Shown here: piece by piece, positions 44,298-53,924 of the stretch
Layout: the number at the start of each line of letters is the position of its first letter
How positions within the stretch are numbered: the first letter of the stretch is position 1
DNA from: Dietzia cinnamea NBRC 102147
GTDB taxonomy: Bacteria > Actinomycetota > Actinomycetes > Mycobacteriales > Mycobacteriaceae
Reading direction: 5' to 3'
Assembly (NCBI RefSeq): GCF_001571065.1
Contig: NZ_BCSW01000021.1
Coordinates: 1 to 55,703 of the forward strand
Length of the DNA stretch: 55,703 bases
The notes under the pieces: generated by a model
What the model saw: the letters and a program-made list of their open reading frames with translations, nothing else
What the model was told of the DNA's origin: nothing
The model's database searches: none
Position numbers and translations under genes: made by a program

Positions 44298-45755
44298 GTG
44301 AAGCCCGGATACCTCCCGAGAGGGTTGGCGGATCGGTTCGGAGACGCCCCCGCCGTACGCGACGACGCCACGGAGATGTCGTTCCGCGAGCTCGACGAAA
44401 GGGTGACCGCCGTTGCCGCCCAGTTCCGCGAACACGGCGTGAACAGGGGCGACGTGGTAGGCGTGATGCTGCCCAACCGGAGCGAACTGGTGATCTCGAT
44501 CTTCGCCGCCTGGCATCTCGGCGCGGCGGCCACGCCGATCAACCCGAACTTCACCCACGACGAGGCCGGTCACCAGATCGAGGACGCCCGCGCCGTGCTC
44601 GTGGTGAACGCCGGTCACGGGGCCCCCTCAGGCGGCCGACCGACAATTAGCGTTGATGACCTAAAGACCTCGACCGACGACGTGCCGCTCGAACCGGTCG
44701 ACCTCTCGGGCGACGATCTCGCGCTGGTCATCTACACCAGCGGCTCCACCGGACGCCCCAAGGGCGTGATGCTGACGCACGACAACGCCACGGCGATGTC
44801 CGCGATGATGGTCGAGTCCATGAGGATCACGGCGGACGATCACTGCCTGCTCGTGTTGCCGTTGTTCCACGTCAACGCGCTGATAGTCAGCCTGCTGACG
44901 CCCCTGCAGGTCGGGGCGCAGCTCACGATCCTCGGTGGGTTCGACGCGACCAGGTTCATCGACACCGTCGAACGGCTGCGCCCCACCTACTTCTCCGCCG
45001 TGCCCACCATCTACGCCCTTCTCCTCAGCAAGACCGAGGGGCGGCAGCCGGACATGTCATCCCTCCGGTTCGCCGTCTGCGGCGCCGCCCCGGCCACCCG
45101 TGAGCTCCTCGCTGCGGCCGAGGAGTTCCTCGACGCCCCCATCCTCGAGGGATACGGCCTGACCGAGGCCACCTGCGCCTCCGCGGTCAACCCCATCGAC
45201 GGCCCACGCAAACCCGGCACCGTCGGACCGGCCCTCCCCGGGCAACGCATCCGGATCGTCGACGACAACCTGCAGGACGTCCCCACCGGGCAACCCGGCG
45301 AGGTCCTCATCACCGGACCCACCGTGATGGCCGGCTACCTCAACCGTCCGGAGGTCACCGCCGAGACCATCGTCGACGGCTGGGTGCGAACGGGCGACGT
45401 GGGCAGGCTCGACGAGGACGGCTACCTGACCATCGTCGACCGCCTCAAGGACATGATCATCCGCGGCGGCGAGAATCTCTATCCCAAGGAGATCGAGAAC
45501 GCTATCGGCAGCCTGCCGGGCGTACTCGAGGTCGCCGTGGTCGGTCGGCCCGACGACGTGATGGGAGAGGTCCCAGTGGCGTTCGTGGTGCCCTACCCCG
45601 ACGCCGACCTCACCGCCGAGGCGGTGGTCGCCCACTGCCGCCAGCACCTCACACGGGTCAAAGTGCCCGTGCACGTGGAGATCACACCGACACTGCCCAA
45701 AAACCCCGTCGGAAAGATCGACAAACCCGGCCTCCGGGCGTCGCTCCCGGCCTGA
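44298..45755 (+). CDS. acyl-CoA ligase / AMP-dependent synthetase
   Basis: 485 residues (ANL superfamily). P-loop YTSGSTGRPKGVMLTH near 146, LPLFHVNALIVSLL near 190, A5 motif EGYGLTEATCA near 284, GWVRTGDVGRLDEDGYL near 365, and the C-terminal Lys in PKNPVGKIDKPG near 472. Activates a carboxylic acid, probably a fatty or aryl acid, to its CoA thioester. GTG 44298 follows GAGGAG. First of a run of four plus-strand genes; the next begins 109 bp later, and that spacer is C/T-rich without features. Confidence 0.93.
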   Translation: MKPGYLPRGLADRFGDAPAVRDDATEMSFRELDERVTAVAAQFREHGVNRGDVVGVMLPNRSELVISIFAAWHLGAAATPINPNFTHDEAGHQIEDARAVLVVNAGHGAPSGGRPTISVDDLKTSTDDVPLEPVDLSGDDLALVIYTSGSTGRPKGVMLTHDNATAMSAMMVESMRITADDHCLLVLPLFHVNALIVSLLTPLQVGAQLTILGGFDATRFIDTVERLRPTYFSAVPTIYALLLSKTEGRQPDMSSLRFAVCGAAPATRELLAAAEEFLDAPILEGYGLTEATCASAVNPIDGPRKPGTVGPALPGQRIRIVDDNLQDVPTGQPGEVLITGPTVMAGYLNRPEVTAETIVDGWVRTGDVGRLDEDGYLTIVDRLKDMIIRGGENLYPKEIENAIGSLPGVLEVAVVGRPDDVMGEVPVAFVVPYPDADLTAEAVVAHCRQHLTRVKVPVHVEITPTLPKNPVGKIDKPGLRASLPA

Positions 45756-45864
45756 CGGCCCCTCCCGCGTCCCTGTGTTCCGGCTCCCTCTCTAGCCCCC
45801 CTTCCCCAGCCCCCTCCCCATCCGATCCCTCACCGCCACCCTCACCACCGCCAAAGGAGTACCA

Positions 45865-47745
45865 GTGGCATTCCTACAAGCCGACGTACCCGACATCGAC
45901 CCGGAGAAGTTCGAGTCGATCCCCGTCATGGAGCGGATGAAGCTGCTCGCCCACCACTGGGTGGACTACGGCTTCGGCGCCCCGAAGATCATGCACTCCC
46001 TCTACCTCGTCAAGGGCCTGTTCTTCTTCATCGGGGGCTGGCTCATCATCGGTCTGTCGACGCCCGGTCTGCCACTGACCGACCTGGGCGCCTGGTGGGG
46101 CGAGCTCATCGTCTACCAGAAGGCGATGCTGTGGGTTGTCCTGTGGTCCGCCACCGGCTTCAACGAGTCGTGGGGGCCGCTCGCCTTCAAGTTCAAGCCC
46201 AACACCGCCGGCTACCGCTACTGGATGCGGACCGGCACCCTACGGCTCCCGCCCTGGCCGGACAAGGTGCCCTTCACCAGGGGTGACGAGCGCAGGGCCG
46301 TCGACGTCGCGCTGTACTTCAGCATGCTGGCCAGCCTCGCGCTCGGCCTGGTGCTGCCGGGGCAGCAGACGGCGGCCGCCTACAGCGAGGCGGGCCTCGT
46401 CCCCGCCTGGCCGTTCATCACCTATGTGGCGCTGCAGTTGATCCTGGGCCTGCGTGACCGGGTGACCTTCCTGGCCTCACGTCCCGAGCAGTACTCGGTC
46501 ATCCTGCTCGGCTTCGGCCTGCTCACCCTGTACGGCGGCGGCAGCGTGGACATGATCATCGTCGCCAAGATCGCCATGTTCGCCGTCTGGTGGGGGGCGT
46601 TCCTGTCGAAGATCGGCGTGCACTTCACGCCCACCGTGCAGACGATGCTCACCAACGGGCCGTTGGTGAAGTCCAAGGCGCTCCGCCGCTCGCTGTACCG
46701 CGACGCGCCCAACGACCTCATGCCCACCAGGCTCGCGTGGTTCGCCGCGCACGTGATGGGGACGATCGTCGAGTTCGTGGTCCCGCTCATCCTCCTGTTC
46801 ACCACCAACTGGACCGTCGCGGTCCTGGCGGCGGCGTTCATGATGTGCTTCCACGTCTTCATCTACTCGATGTTCGCGCTGGCCATGCCGCAGGAGTGGA
46901 ACCTCTTCTACGTCTTCGCCACCCCGGTCGTGTTCCTGGGCTTCTTCAACGGTGACGGCTACGCGCTCTGGGACGCCAGCAGCGTCTGGGTCGTGGTCGC
47001 CGCCGCGGTGCTCACCCTCACGGGGCCGCTCGTGGGCAACTTCCGGCCGGACAAGATCTCGTTCCTCATCTCGATGCGTCAGTACGCCGGGAACTGGGCG
47101 AACTCCACCATGGCGTTCCGCAACAACGGCTGCGAGGCCAAGCTCGACAACCCGGAGTTCGTCACCTCGATGCCCTCGCCGAAGCACCAGCTCTCGAGCC
47201 TGTTCGGGGAGGCGGGGGCGGAGATGTTTCTGCAGAAGACGACCGCGTTCCGGATGATGAACACCCAGGGTCGCGGCCACATGTCGATCTTCCCGGATCA
47301 CGTGGACAGCATGGAGAACTACCGCTTCCGCGAGGGCGAGGTCATGTGCACCTTCTTCTCGGGATGGCAGTTCGGCGACGGCCACCTGTTCGACGAGCGG
47401 ACCATCGCTGCCGTGCAGAAGCGCTGCAACTTCGCCCCGGGCGAGTTCATCAGCGTGTGGACGGAGTCCCAGCCGCTGCACAAGAAGACGATCGAATACC
47501 GGGTCATCGACGCCGCCCTCGGCGTCGTGGAGCGGGGGCACTACGACGTCCGTGATGTGGTCAAGCAGCAGCCCTGGCTGCCCGACGGTCCCATCCCGTA
47601 CACGGTGACCTGGCGTCATCCCGAGTACCTGCCGGCCGACAAGCGGGCCTCCACTGCGGTCCCGTCCTCCCCTGGTGCCGAGGGCGACCTCTCGGCCCCC
47701 AGCCCCGTGACCGGACACGACGAGTCCACGGTGGAGATGAGCTGA
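45865..47745 (+). CDS. DUF3556 transmembrane protein
   Basis: 626 residues of a family found in mycolic-acid actinobacteria. The N-terminal 350 residues hold eight or more helices (for example YLVKGLFFFIGGWLIIGLS, KAMLWVVLWSATGFNESWGP, FHVFIYSMFALAMPQEWNLF). The C-terminal 230 residues are soluble, with MRQYAGNWANSTMAFRNNG, LDNPEFVTSMPSPKHQLSSL, GRGHMSIFPDHVDSMENYRF and MCTFFSGWQFGDGHLFDE. Function unknown. GTG 45865 follows AAAGGAG. Four bases separate its stop from the oxidoreductase start, so the two are probably made together. Confidence 0.92.
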   Translation: MAFLQADVPDIDPEKFESIPVMERMKLLAHHWVDYGFGAPKIMHSLYLVKGLFFFIGGWLIIGLSTPGLPLTDLGAWWGELIVYQKAMLWVVLWSATGFNESWGPLAFKFKPNTAGYRYWMRTGTLRLPPWPDKVPFTRGDERRAVDVALYFSMLASLALGLVLPGQQTAAAYSEAGLVPAWPFITYVALQLILGLRDRVTFLASRPEQYSVILLGFGLLTLYGGGSVDMIIVAKIAMFAVWWGAFLSKIGVHFTPTVQTMLTNGPLVKSKALRRSLYRDAPNDLMPTRLAWFAAHVMGTIVEFVVPLILLFTTNWTVAVLAAAFMMCFHVFIYSMFALAMPQEWNLFYVFATPVVFLGFFNGDGYALWDASSVWVVVAAAVLTLTGPLVGNFRPDKISFLISMRQYAGNWANSTMAFRNNGCEAKLDNPEFVTSMPSPKHQLSSLFGEAGAEMFLQKTTAFRMMNTQGRGHMSIFPDHVDSMENYRFREGEVMCTFFSGWQFGDGHLFDERTIAAVQKRCNFAPGEFISVWTESQPLHKKTIEYRVIDAALGVVERGHYDVRDVVKQQPWLPDGPIPYTVTWRHPEYLPADKRASTAVPSSPGAEGDLSAPSPVTGHDESTVEMS

Positions 47746-47749
47746 CTCC

Positions 47750-49168
47750 ATGCCCACAGCGATCATCGTGGGTAGCGGACCCAACGGTCTGGCAGCCGCG
47801 TTGACACTCGCCGCCGACGGAGTCGATGTGACCGTCCTGGAAGCATCCGACTCCGTCGGCGGCGGTACGCGGTCCGGAGAGATGACCACGCCGGGCCTGT
47901 TGCACGACCACTGTTCGGGGTTCCACCCGCTCGCCCTCGACACCGGGTTCAGCCGACAGTTCGACCTCGTGGCGCACGGACTGGAATGGGCGCTGCCGGA
48001 GGTCCAGTACTCGCACCCCCTCGACGGCGGCAGAGGTGCTGCCGTCTGGCAGTCGGTCGGCCGGACGGCCGCCGGGCTCGGTTCCGACGGCCCCTCCTAC
48101 CAGCGCGTCTTCGGTCCCCTCACCGAGCGATTCCCCCGGATCACCGAGGACTTCCTCCGACCGCTGTTACACGTCCCGGACCATCCGGTCGCGCTGGCCC
48201 GGTTCGGCGCGTACGCGGCGATGCCGGCCGGGCTGCTGGCCCGCCGGTGGCACACCGACGAGGCACAGTCACTGTTCGCGGGCGTCGCCGCGCACGCCTT
48301 CCGGCCCCTGGGCTCGTTCATGTCGTCGGCGATCGGCATCGCACTGGGCACCGCCGCCCACCGCTTCGGCTGGCCGGTGGCCGTCGGTGGCTCCTCGACG
48401 ATCTCCGCGACGATGGCGGCGATGCTGACCGCGCGAGGAGGGCGGATCGAGACGGGCACCACCGTCCGCGACCTGAGGGAACTCGGCGGGCCGGACATCG
48501 TCATGCTCGACACCTCCCCCGGGGCGGCCGCCCGGATACTCGCCGGCGTGCTGCCCCGGCGGGTCGACAGGGCCTACCGCCGCTTCCGCCATGGCCCGGC
48601 CGCGTTCCAGGTCGCGTTCGCGGTCGAGGGAGGCATCCCGTGGTCGCACGAGCCGTCGCGGCGCGCGGGCACCGTCCATGTCGGCGGCACGTTCGCGGAG
48701 ATCGCCGCCGCAGAGCGCCAGGTCGTTCGCGGGGAGATGCCCGACCGACCGTTCGTCCTGGTCGGCCAGCAGTCGGTCGCAGACCCCGGCAGGGCCCGGG
48801 ACGGGGTGCACCCCGTCGACGCGTACGCCCACGTCCCCGCGGGCTGGACGGGGGACGCCACGCAGACGATCATCGACCAGATCGAGCGGTTCGCCCCCGG
48901 CTTCCGGGACCGCGTCCACTACGTTCACACGCGCTCGCCCCGCGAGATCGCAGATCACAACCCGAACTACGTGGACGGCGATATCGTCACGGGTGCCAAC
49001 GACCCCCGGCAGCTGGTCTTCCGTCCGAGGGTCGCCATCGATCCGTATTCGACCGCAGTGCCGGGCGTCTACCTCTGCTCGGCGGCCACTCCCCCCGGTG
49101 CGGGCGCACACGGGATGGCCGGGTGGAACGCGGCCCGCTCCGCTCTGACATACCTGTCCCGGCGGTGA
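47750..49168 (+). CDS. phytoene-desaturase-like FAD oxidoreductase
   Basis: 472 residues, CrtI/amine-oxidase fold. FAD loop AIIVGSGPNGLAAALTLA at 4-21 with VTVLEASDSVGGGTRSGE, HDHCSGFHPLA near 52, the substrate-cap region in the middle, and the C-terminal FAD motif VPGVYLCSAATPPGAGAHGM. Members act on carotenoids, fatty acids or unknown lipids; no carotenoid genes are nearby. The start is 4 bp after the DUF3556 stop. A possible M. tuberculosis counterpart is Rv1432 beside Rv1431, from memory. Confidence 0.9.
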   Translation: MPTAIIVGSGPNGLAAALTLAADGVDVTVLEASDSVGGGTRSGEMTTPGLLHDHCSGFHPLALDTGFSRQFDLVAHGLEWALPEVQYSHPLDGGRGAAVWQSVGRTAAGLGSDGPSYQRVFGPLTERFPRITEDFLRPLLHVPDHPVALARFGAYAAMPAGLLARRWHTDEAQSLFAGVAAHAFRPLGSFMSSAIGIALGTAAHRFGWPVAVGGSSTISATMAAMLTARGGRIETGTTVRDLRELGGPDIVMLDTSPGAAARILAGVLPRRVDRAYRRFRHGPAAFQVAFAVEGGIPWSHEPSRRAGTVHVGGTFAEIAAAERQVVRGEMPDRPFVLVGQQSVADPGRARDGVHPVDAYAHVPAGWTGDATQTIIDQIERFAPGFRDRVHYVHTRSPREIADHNPNYVDGDIVTGANDPRQLVFRPRVAIDPYSTAVPGVYLCSAATPPGAGAHGMAGWNAARSALTYLSRR

Positions 49169-49230
49169 TCTCGCAGGAAGGACAAGGCAGGACCCCGCCC
49201 CGGGACACGGGTGCGGCCCCGCCGGAGAGC

Positions 49231-50517
49231 ATGCTCAGCACCACGCCCCAGAATCCCGAACGTCTCCGCGAGCTGACCCGACAGATCGGGCTGCGGCTCA
49301 GCTCGGAGACCGATGCCATCGCCGAGAGCATGACCGCCGCCATCAAGGAGGCCATCGGCGAGCTCACCGAGGAGGAGATGCGGGCCTCGCTGCACGCCAG
49401 CGTCGTGAACAACGTGCAGGTGATCATCGACCTGTTGTCCCACACCAAGGAGGCCCACCACCTGCCTCCGCTCCCGGATGCGATGAGCTACGCCGTGCTG
49501 CTCGCCCGGCGGAACGTGTCAGGCGCCGCGCTCCGCCGCGCCTACCACGTCGGGTCCGACCGGCTCCTTGCCTACGTGTTCGACCAAGTGCAGGAGATCG
49601 AGTGCGCCGACCACGAGAAGCTCCCGCTGTACCACCATTTGGCGGGGTGGCTCTACCAGTACGTCGACGAGATCACTCGGACCGTCATCGCCGCCCACGA
49701 GGAGGAGGTGCGGTACTCGCACAATCAGGCGGAGCGGTCCATCAACTCCCTCGTCAACCGCGTCGTCGACGGGGACGACGTGGACCCCGCCGAGTTCGCG
49801 AGGGTCACTGGTTACCGACTTGACCAGGTTCACGTCGGTTGCCGTGTGTGGATCGACGACTTCGGCACCGTCGCCGATCAGGCCCGGCTGCTGGCGACCG
49901 TGGTGGGGCAGCTCGCCCGCGCTCTCAGCGTGAGCCGGGGCCCACTGATGATCACCACCGGGCGCGCCACCGCCGAGGCGTGGTTCGGCATGGAGGGCCG
50001 GCGCGACCCCGTCGACACCCGGGCGGTGGTTCCGGTGGCGGCGGCGACGCGGGGTGCCCGGGTCGCGTTCGGTGCGGCCGGGGCCGGTGTCGAGGGCTTT
50101 CGGACGACCCGGACGCAGGCTGCGCAGGCCGCCACGGTGGCGCAGGCGTCCACGACCGGCCATGCGACCGTGGTCTCCTACGCTGACGACGGGATCCCAG
50201 TGATCGCGCGACTGGCCGGAGACCTCAGCACCACCCGGCGGTGGGTCGGCGAGGTGCTCGGCAGTCTCGCCGTAGACACCGAGGACGCGGCCCGCCAGCG
50301 CGAGACCGTCCGGGTGTTTCTCGATTCGGCGGAGAACTACTCGGAGACCGCGACCCGGTTGCTCCTGCACCGGAACACGGTCAAGTACAGGCTCACCAAG
50401 GCCGAGATCGCGTTGGGGCGCCGCCCGGGAGACCGGCGACTGGACACTCAGCTGGCCCTGGCCAGCTGCGACGTGCTGGGCAGTGTGGTCCTGACGCCAC
50501 CGGACGGCGCGCGTTAG
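49231..50517 (+). CDS. PucR/CdaR-type regulator
   Basis: 428 residues. The N-terminal helical region (RQIGLRLSSETDAIAESMTA) and middle GGDEF-like part (about 190-300) precede a C-terminal helix-turn-helix: VFLDSAENYSETATRLLLHR and NTVKYRLTKAEIALGRRPGD. This layout is that of CdaR/PucR activators. ATG 49231 follows GGAG (CCGGAGAGC). A GTG at 49165 would overlap the previous stop as GTGA but has a poor ribosome-binding site. Likely controls the ligase-DUF3556-oxidoreductase genes. Confidence 0.88.
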   Translation: MLSTTPQNPERLRELTRQIGLRLSSETDAIAESMTAAIKEAIGELTEEEMRASLHASVVNNVQVIIDLLSHTKEAHHLPPLPDAMSYAVLLARRNVSGAALRRAYHVGSDRLLAYVFDQVQEIECADHEKLPLYHHLAGWLYQYVDEITRTVIAAHEEEVRYSHNQAERSINSLVNRVVDGDDVDPAEFARVTGYRLDQVHVGCRVWIDDFGTVADQARLLATVVGQLARALSVSRGPLMITTGRATAEAWFGMEGRRDPVDTRAVVPVAAATRGARVAFGAAGAGVEGFRTTRTQAAQAATVAQASTTGHATVVSYADDGIPVIARLAGDLSTTRRWVGEVLGSLAVDTEDAARQRETVRVFLDSAENYSETATRLLLHRNTVKYRLTKAEIALGRRPGDRRLDTQLALASCDVLGSVVLTPPDGAR

Positions 50518-50544
50518 CCGATGAGCCCCTTCCCTTCACGGCCT

Positions 50545-50567
50545 CGTGCCGCGGGAGCCCGGGCACG
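50545..50567. terminator. weak convergent hairpin
   Basis: CGTGCC / GGCACG, 6-bp stem with an 11-nt loop holding GGG/CCC, between the converging PucR and coiled-coil genes. Confidence 0.4.
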
Positions 50568-50570
50568 GCG

Positions 50571-51632
50571 TCATGTCGCGGCCCTGCCGTTCTCGCCCCC
50601 GCGGCGGCGCAGGAGTTGGAAACCGGGGATGCCGGCCACGGCCTCGAGGCACTGCTGGGCGACCTCGAGGATCTGGTGGACCTCCGGCGCGACCGTGTCC
50701 ATCGAGGCGAGCACCGGCATGATGTCGGTCTCCAGGCTCTCGCCCAGCGCGGGCAGGTGGTCGATGAACTTCACGACCGCCTTGATCTCCTCCGGGTCGA
50801 CCGACTCGAGGACCTCGTCGGCGATCGGCTCCAGCAGCGAGACGGTCTTGTCCGCCCACACGAGCACCTCGGTGAGGCGCGTCGCGACGCGGCGCGCAAC
50901 CTCGGGATCGAGCTCGGCGTCGACGAGCAGCGCCTCGACGACAGGTTTGACGGGGGCCAGCGCGGAGTCCGCGAAGTCGATGAGCGGCACGACGCGCTCG
51001 ATGAGCGTGCCCGCGTCGAGGACCAACTCGTCCGCGGTGTCCACGGTCGCGCCGACCCGCGCGACCACGCCCTCCGCGGAGTCGATCGTGGCATCGACCC
51101 GACGCACCACGCCCTCGGCCGAATCGATGGTGGCGTCCACGCGACGCACCACGCCCTCCGCGGAGTCGATCGTGGCGTCCACCCGACGCACCACGCCCTC
51201 CGCGGAGTCGATCGTGGCGTCCACCCGACGCACCACACCCTCCGCCGAATCGATGGTGGCGTCCACCCGACGCACCACACCCTCCGCCGAATCGATCGTG
51301 GCATCCACCCGACGGACTATCCCCTCCGCGTCGGCCACCGTGCCGGCCACCTGGTCGATCATCTGATCGGCCCTGGCGACGGTGGTGCGGACGTCGTCGA
51401 CAGTGCTGGTCGCGGAGGCGACTATCCCGTCGATCGCCCGCACGGTCCGGTTCACCTCGTCGAGCAGGTCCTGGATCCGCTCGACCACCACCTCGACGTC
51501 GTCGAGCAGCGCGAGTACCCGAGCGGGCAGGAGGATCAGCTCCCTGGCCAGCCCGAGTTGCCACTCGACCACACGGAACGCCGCCCCCACCACGGAGACG
51601 GCGGAGGGCGCCCGCCGCTGGATCTCTGCCAT
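50571..51632 (-). CDS. coiled-coil protein with 14-residue repeats
   Basis: 353 residues from ATG 51632 (an in-frame GTG lies 30 bp upstream). A short N-terminal amphipathic region (AFRVVEWQLGLARELILLPA) precedes a long helical rod. Six identical copies of RRVDATIDSAEGVV run from about residue 107 to 190, flanked by diverged copies. 14 residues equal two heptads, so a continuous coiled coil is predicted. The C-terminal third is less regular (DPEVARRVATRLTEVLVWAD). No recognisable enzyme domain. Membrane-associated scaffold, phasin-like or apolipoprotein-like roles are all possible. Divergent from the acyl-CoA dehydrogenase. Confidence 0.85.
   Translation of the reverse strand: MAEIQRRAPSAVSVVGAAFRVVEWQLGLARELILLPARVLALLDDVEVVVERIQDLLDEVNRTVRAIDGIVASATSTVDDVRTTVARADQMIDQVAGTVADAEGIVRRVDATIDSAEGVVRRVDATIDSAEGVVRRVDATIDSAEGVVRRVDATIDSAEGVVRRVDATIDSAEGVVRRVDATIDSAEGVVARVGATVDTADELVLDAGTLIERVVPLIDFADSALAPVKPVVEALLVDAELDPEVARRVATRLTEVLVWADKTVSLLEPIADEVLESVDPEEIKAVVKFIDHLPALGESLETDIMPVLASMDTVAPEVHQILEVAQQCLEAVAGIPGFQLLRRRGGENGRAAT
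51063..51314 (-). repeat. six 42-bp tandem repeats
   Basis: In-frame repeats encoding RRVDATIDSAEGVV. The units differ only at synonymous sites (for example GTGGCG versus GTGGCA, and GCGGAG versus GCCGAA), so the protein repeats are identical while the DNA has drifted slightly. Confidence 0.95.
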
Positions 51633-51873
51633 GAGGTGATTCTGCCCCACCGTCTCCCTCACCGTGGGCGCCCCGAAGAGCCCGCCCGGGAACCCGCGGA
51701 GGGACGCGGCCTGCGGAATCAGAGCCTTCCCTCACCTTGGACTGTTCGCGGACAACGCATTAGCATCGGCGTTGTTACCGACGAGTAGGTTCCAGTGGCC
51801 CCGTGGGCGAGCAGCACCGACTCTTCGGGCGCGACCAATTCCATGACACGCACTCCGATCGGAGAAGACCGTA

Positions 51874-53712
51874 ATGGGTCACTACAAGAGCAACGTCCGG
51901 GATCTCGAGTTCAACATGTTCGAGGTCCTTGGCATGAACGAGGCACTCGACGCCGGCGAGTTCGGCGACATGGACACCGAGACCGCCAAGGGCATCCTCG
52001 ACGAGGTCTCCGCCCTGGCCGAGGGCCCGGTTGCCGAGTCTTTCGCCTCCGCCGACCGCAACCCGCCGGTGTTCGACCCGGAGACCCACTCGGTCTCCAT
52101 CCCCGAGGACTTCAAGAAGTCGTTCAAGGCGTGGTTCGACGCCGGCTACTGGTCGATGGGTCTGCCCGACGAGATCGGCGGCATGCCGGCTCCCCGCGCG
52201 ATGGTGTGGGCCGTCGGCGAGATGATGCTCGGTGCCAACGCCCCCGCGTTCATGTACTCGGCCGGCCCGGCCTTCGCCGCCGTCCTCTACGAGAACGGTA
52301 CCGAGGAACAGAAGAAGTGGGCCGCCACCTGCGCCGAGCGCGGCTGGGGTGCCACCATGGTGCTCACCGAGCCCGACGCCGGTTCGGACGTCGGCGCCGG
52401 CCGGACCAAGGCCGTTAAGCAGGACGACGGCTCCTGGCACATCGAGGGCGTCAAGCGGTTCATCACCTCGGCCGACTCGGACGATATGTTCGAGAACATC
52501 TTCCACCTGGTTCTGGCGCGCCCCGAGGGCGCCGGGCCGGGCACCAAGGGCCTGTCCCTGTTCTTCGTGCCGAAGTTCCACTTCGACTTCGAGTCCGGCG
52601 AGCTGGGTGAGCGCAACGGCGTGTTCGTCACGGGCGTCGAGCACAAGATGGGCATCAAGGCCTCGACCACCTGTGAGCTCACCTTCGGTGGCCACGGTGT
52701 GCCCGCCAAGGGCTGGATGGTCGGCGGCGACGAGCTGAACCAGGGCATCCGTCAGATGTTCGACGTCATCGAGCACGCTCGCATGATGGTCGGCACCAAG
52801 GCCATCTCGACCCTGTCGACCGGGTACCTCAACGCTCTGGAGTTCGCCAAGGAGCGCGTCCAGGGCGGCGACATGACCGAGATGGCCGACAAGACCGCGC
52901 CCCGCGTGACGATCACCCATCACCCGGACGTGCGTCGGGCGCTCATCCGCCAGAAGGCGTTCGCCGAGGGCCTGCGCGCGGTGTACATGTACACCGCCGC
53001 CCACCAGGACCCCGAGACGGCCGTGCGCGCGTCGGGCGCGGACGCTGCTCTGGCCCACCGTGTCAACGACCTGCTCCTGCCGATCGTCAAGGGCGTCGGT
53101 TCCGAGCGCGCCTACGAGCTGCTGACCGAGTCGCTGCAGACCTTCGGTGGGTCGGGCTTCCTGCAGGACTACCCCATCGAGCAGTACATTCGCGACGCCA
53201 AGATCGACTCCCTCTACGAGGGCACGACGGCCATCCAGGCGCAGGACTTCTTCTTCCGCAAGATCGCCCGGGACCGTGGGACCGCGGTCGGTCACATCTC
53301 CGCGCAGATCAAGCACTTCCTCGAGAACGACGCGTGCGGCGGGAAGCTGGCCGCCGAGCGTGAGCTGCTGGCCACCGCGCTGGCCGACGTCGAGGCCATG
53401 ATCGGCACGTGCTTCGAGCACCTCATGGGCTCCCAGGACGAGCCGAAGCGCCTGTACACGATCGGGCTCGCATCGGTGCGCGTGCTCATGGCGTTCGGTG
53501 ACCTCATGATGGGTTGGCGTCTGCTCGTCGGCGCCGAGGTCGCCCTGGGCAAGGTGGACGGCGCGTCTGACGACGACAAGGCCTTCTACAACGGCAAGAT
53601 CGCCGCCGCCCGGTGGTTCGCGAAGAACGAACTGCCCCTCCTCACCGCCACCCGGGGAATCGTCTCGGGGCTCGGCAACGAGCTCATGGAGCTGGACGAG
53701 GCCGCCTTCTGA
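51874..53712 (+). CDS. acyl-CoA dehydrogenase (FadE5-like)
   Basis: 612 residues, the long acyl-CoA dehydrogenase class. FAD/substrate motifs: [18 protein letters not shown] near 163, [14 protein letters not shown] near 193, catalytic Glu in [15 protein letters not shown] near 447, and a C-terminal extension (about 470-612) typical of FadE5/FadE-long forms. First oxidation step of beta-oxidation, FAD-linked. The start [18 protein letters not shown] matches the family. ATG 51874 follows GGAGAAG. The 241-bp divergent region to the coiled-coil gene has no other gene. Confidence 0.95.
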   Translation: MGHYKSNVRDLEFNMFEVLGMNEALDAGEFGDMDTETAKGILDEVSALAEGPVAESFASADRNPPVFDPETHSVSIPEDFKKSFKAWFDAGYWSMGLPDEIGGMPAPRAMVWAVGEMMLGANAPAFMYSAGPAFAAVLYENGTEEQKKWAATCAERGWGATMVLTEPDAGSDVGAGRTKAVKQDDGSWHIEGVKRFITSADSDDMFENIFHLVLARPEGAGPGTKGLSLFFVPKFHFDFESGELGERNGVFVTGVEHKMGIKASTTCELTFGGHGVPAKGWMVGGDELNQGIRQMFDVIEHARMMVGTKAISTLSTGYLNALEFAKERVQGGDMTEMADKTAPRVTITHHPDVRRALIRQKAFAEGLRAVYMYTAAHQDPETAVRASGADAALAHRVNDLLLPIVKGVGSERAYELLTESLQTFGGSGFLQDYPIEQYIRDAKIDSLYEGTTAIQAQDFFFRKIARDRGTAVGHISAQIKHFLENDACGGKLAAERELLATALADVEAMIGTCFEHLMGSQDEPKRLYTIGLASVRVLMAFGDLMMGWRLLVGAEVALGKVDGASDDDKAFYNGKIAAARWFAKNELPLLTATRGIVSGLGNELMELDEAAF

Positions 53713-53751
53713 CGCACCTCTGACGGGCGGGCCCACCCCGACCGCTAGACG

Positions 53752-53821
53752 AATCCGCTACTCCGGCTCCGGATCCGCTCCCCCTCCACGGGTAGCGGAT
53801 CCGGAGGCCGGGTAGCGGATT
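53752..53821. repeat. 70-bp palindromic element before catalase
   Basis: Two 32-nt arms (53752-53783 and 53790-53821), 28 of 32 paired. Each arm carries AATCCGCTAC at its outer end and TCCGGATCCGCT further in. Related to the element after catalase. It follows the fadE stop by 40 bp and may act as terminator or a REP-like repeat. Confidence 0.85.
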
Positions 53822-53924
53822 TCGTATTTGCGCGAACGGTGGTATCGGGAAGGCCCGAGTCCTAGGGTCGGCGCCACGACCAGCCCCCACCGGACGGGCG
53901 AAGCCTTCTACCCGAGGAGAATCG

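Noticed and set aside
51063-51314. 42-bp repeats as a CRISPR array
   Set aside because: The repeats are contiguous with no spacers and are coding in frame.
51775-53736. 653-codon frame antisense to fadE
   Set aside because: Mirror translation of a well-conserved enzyme gene.
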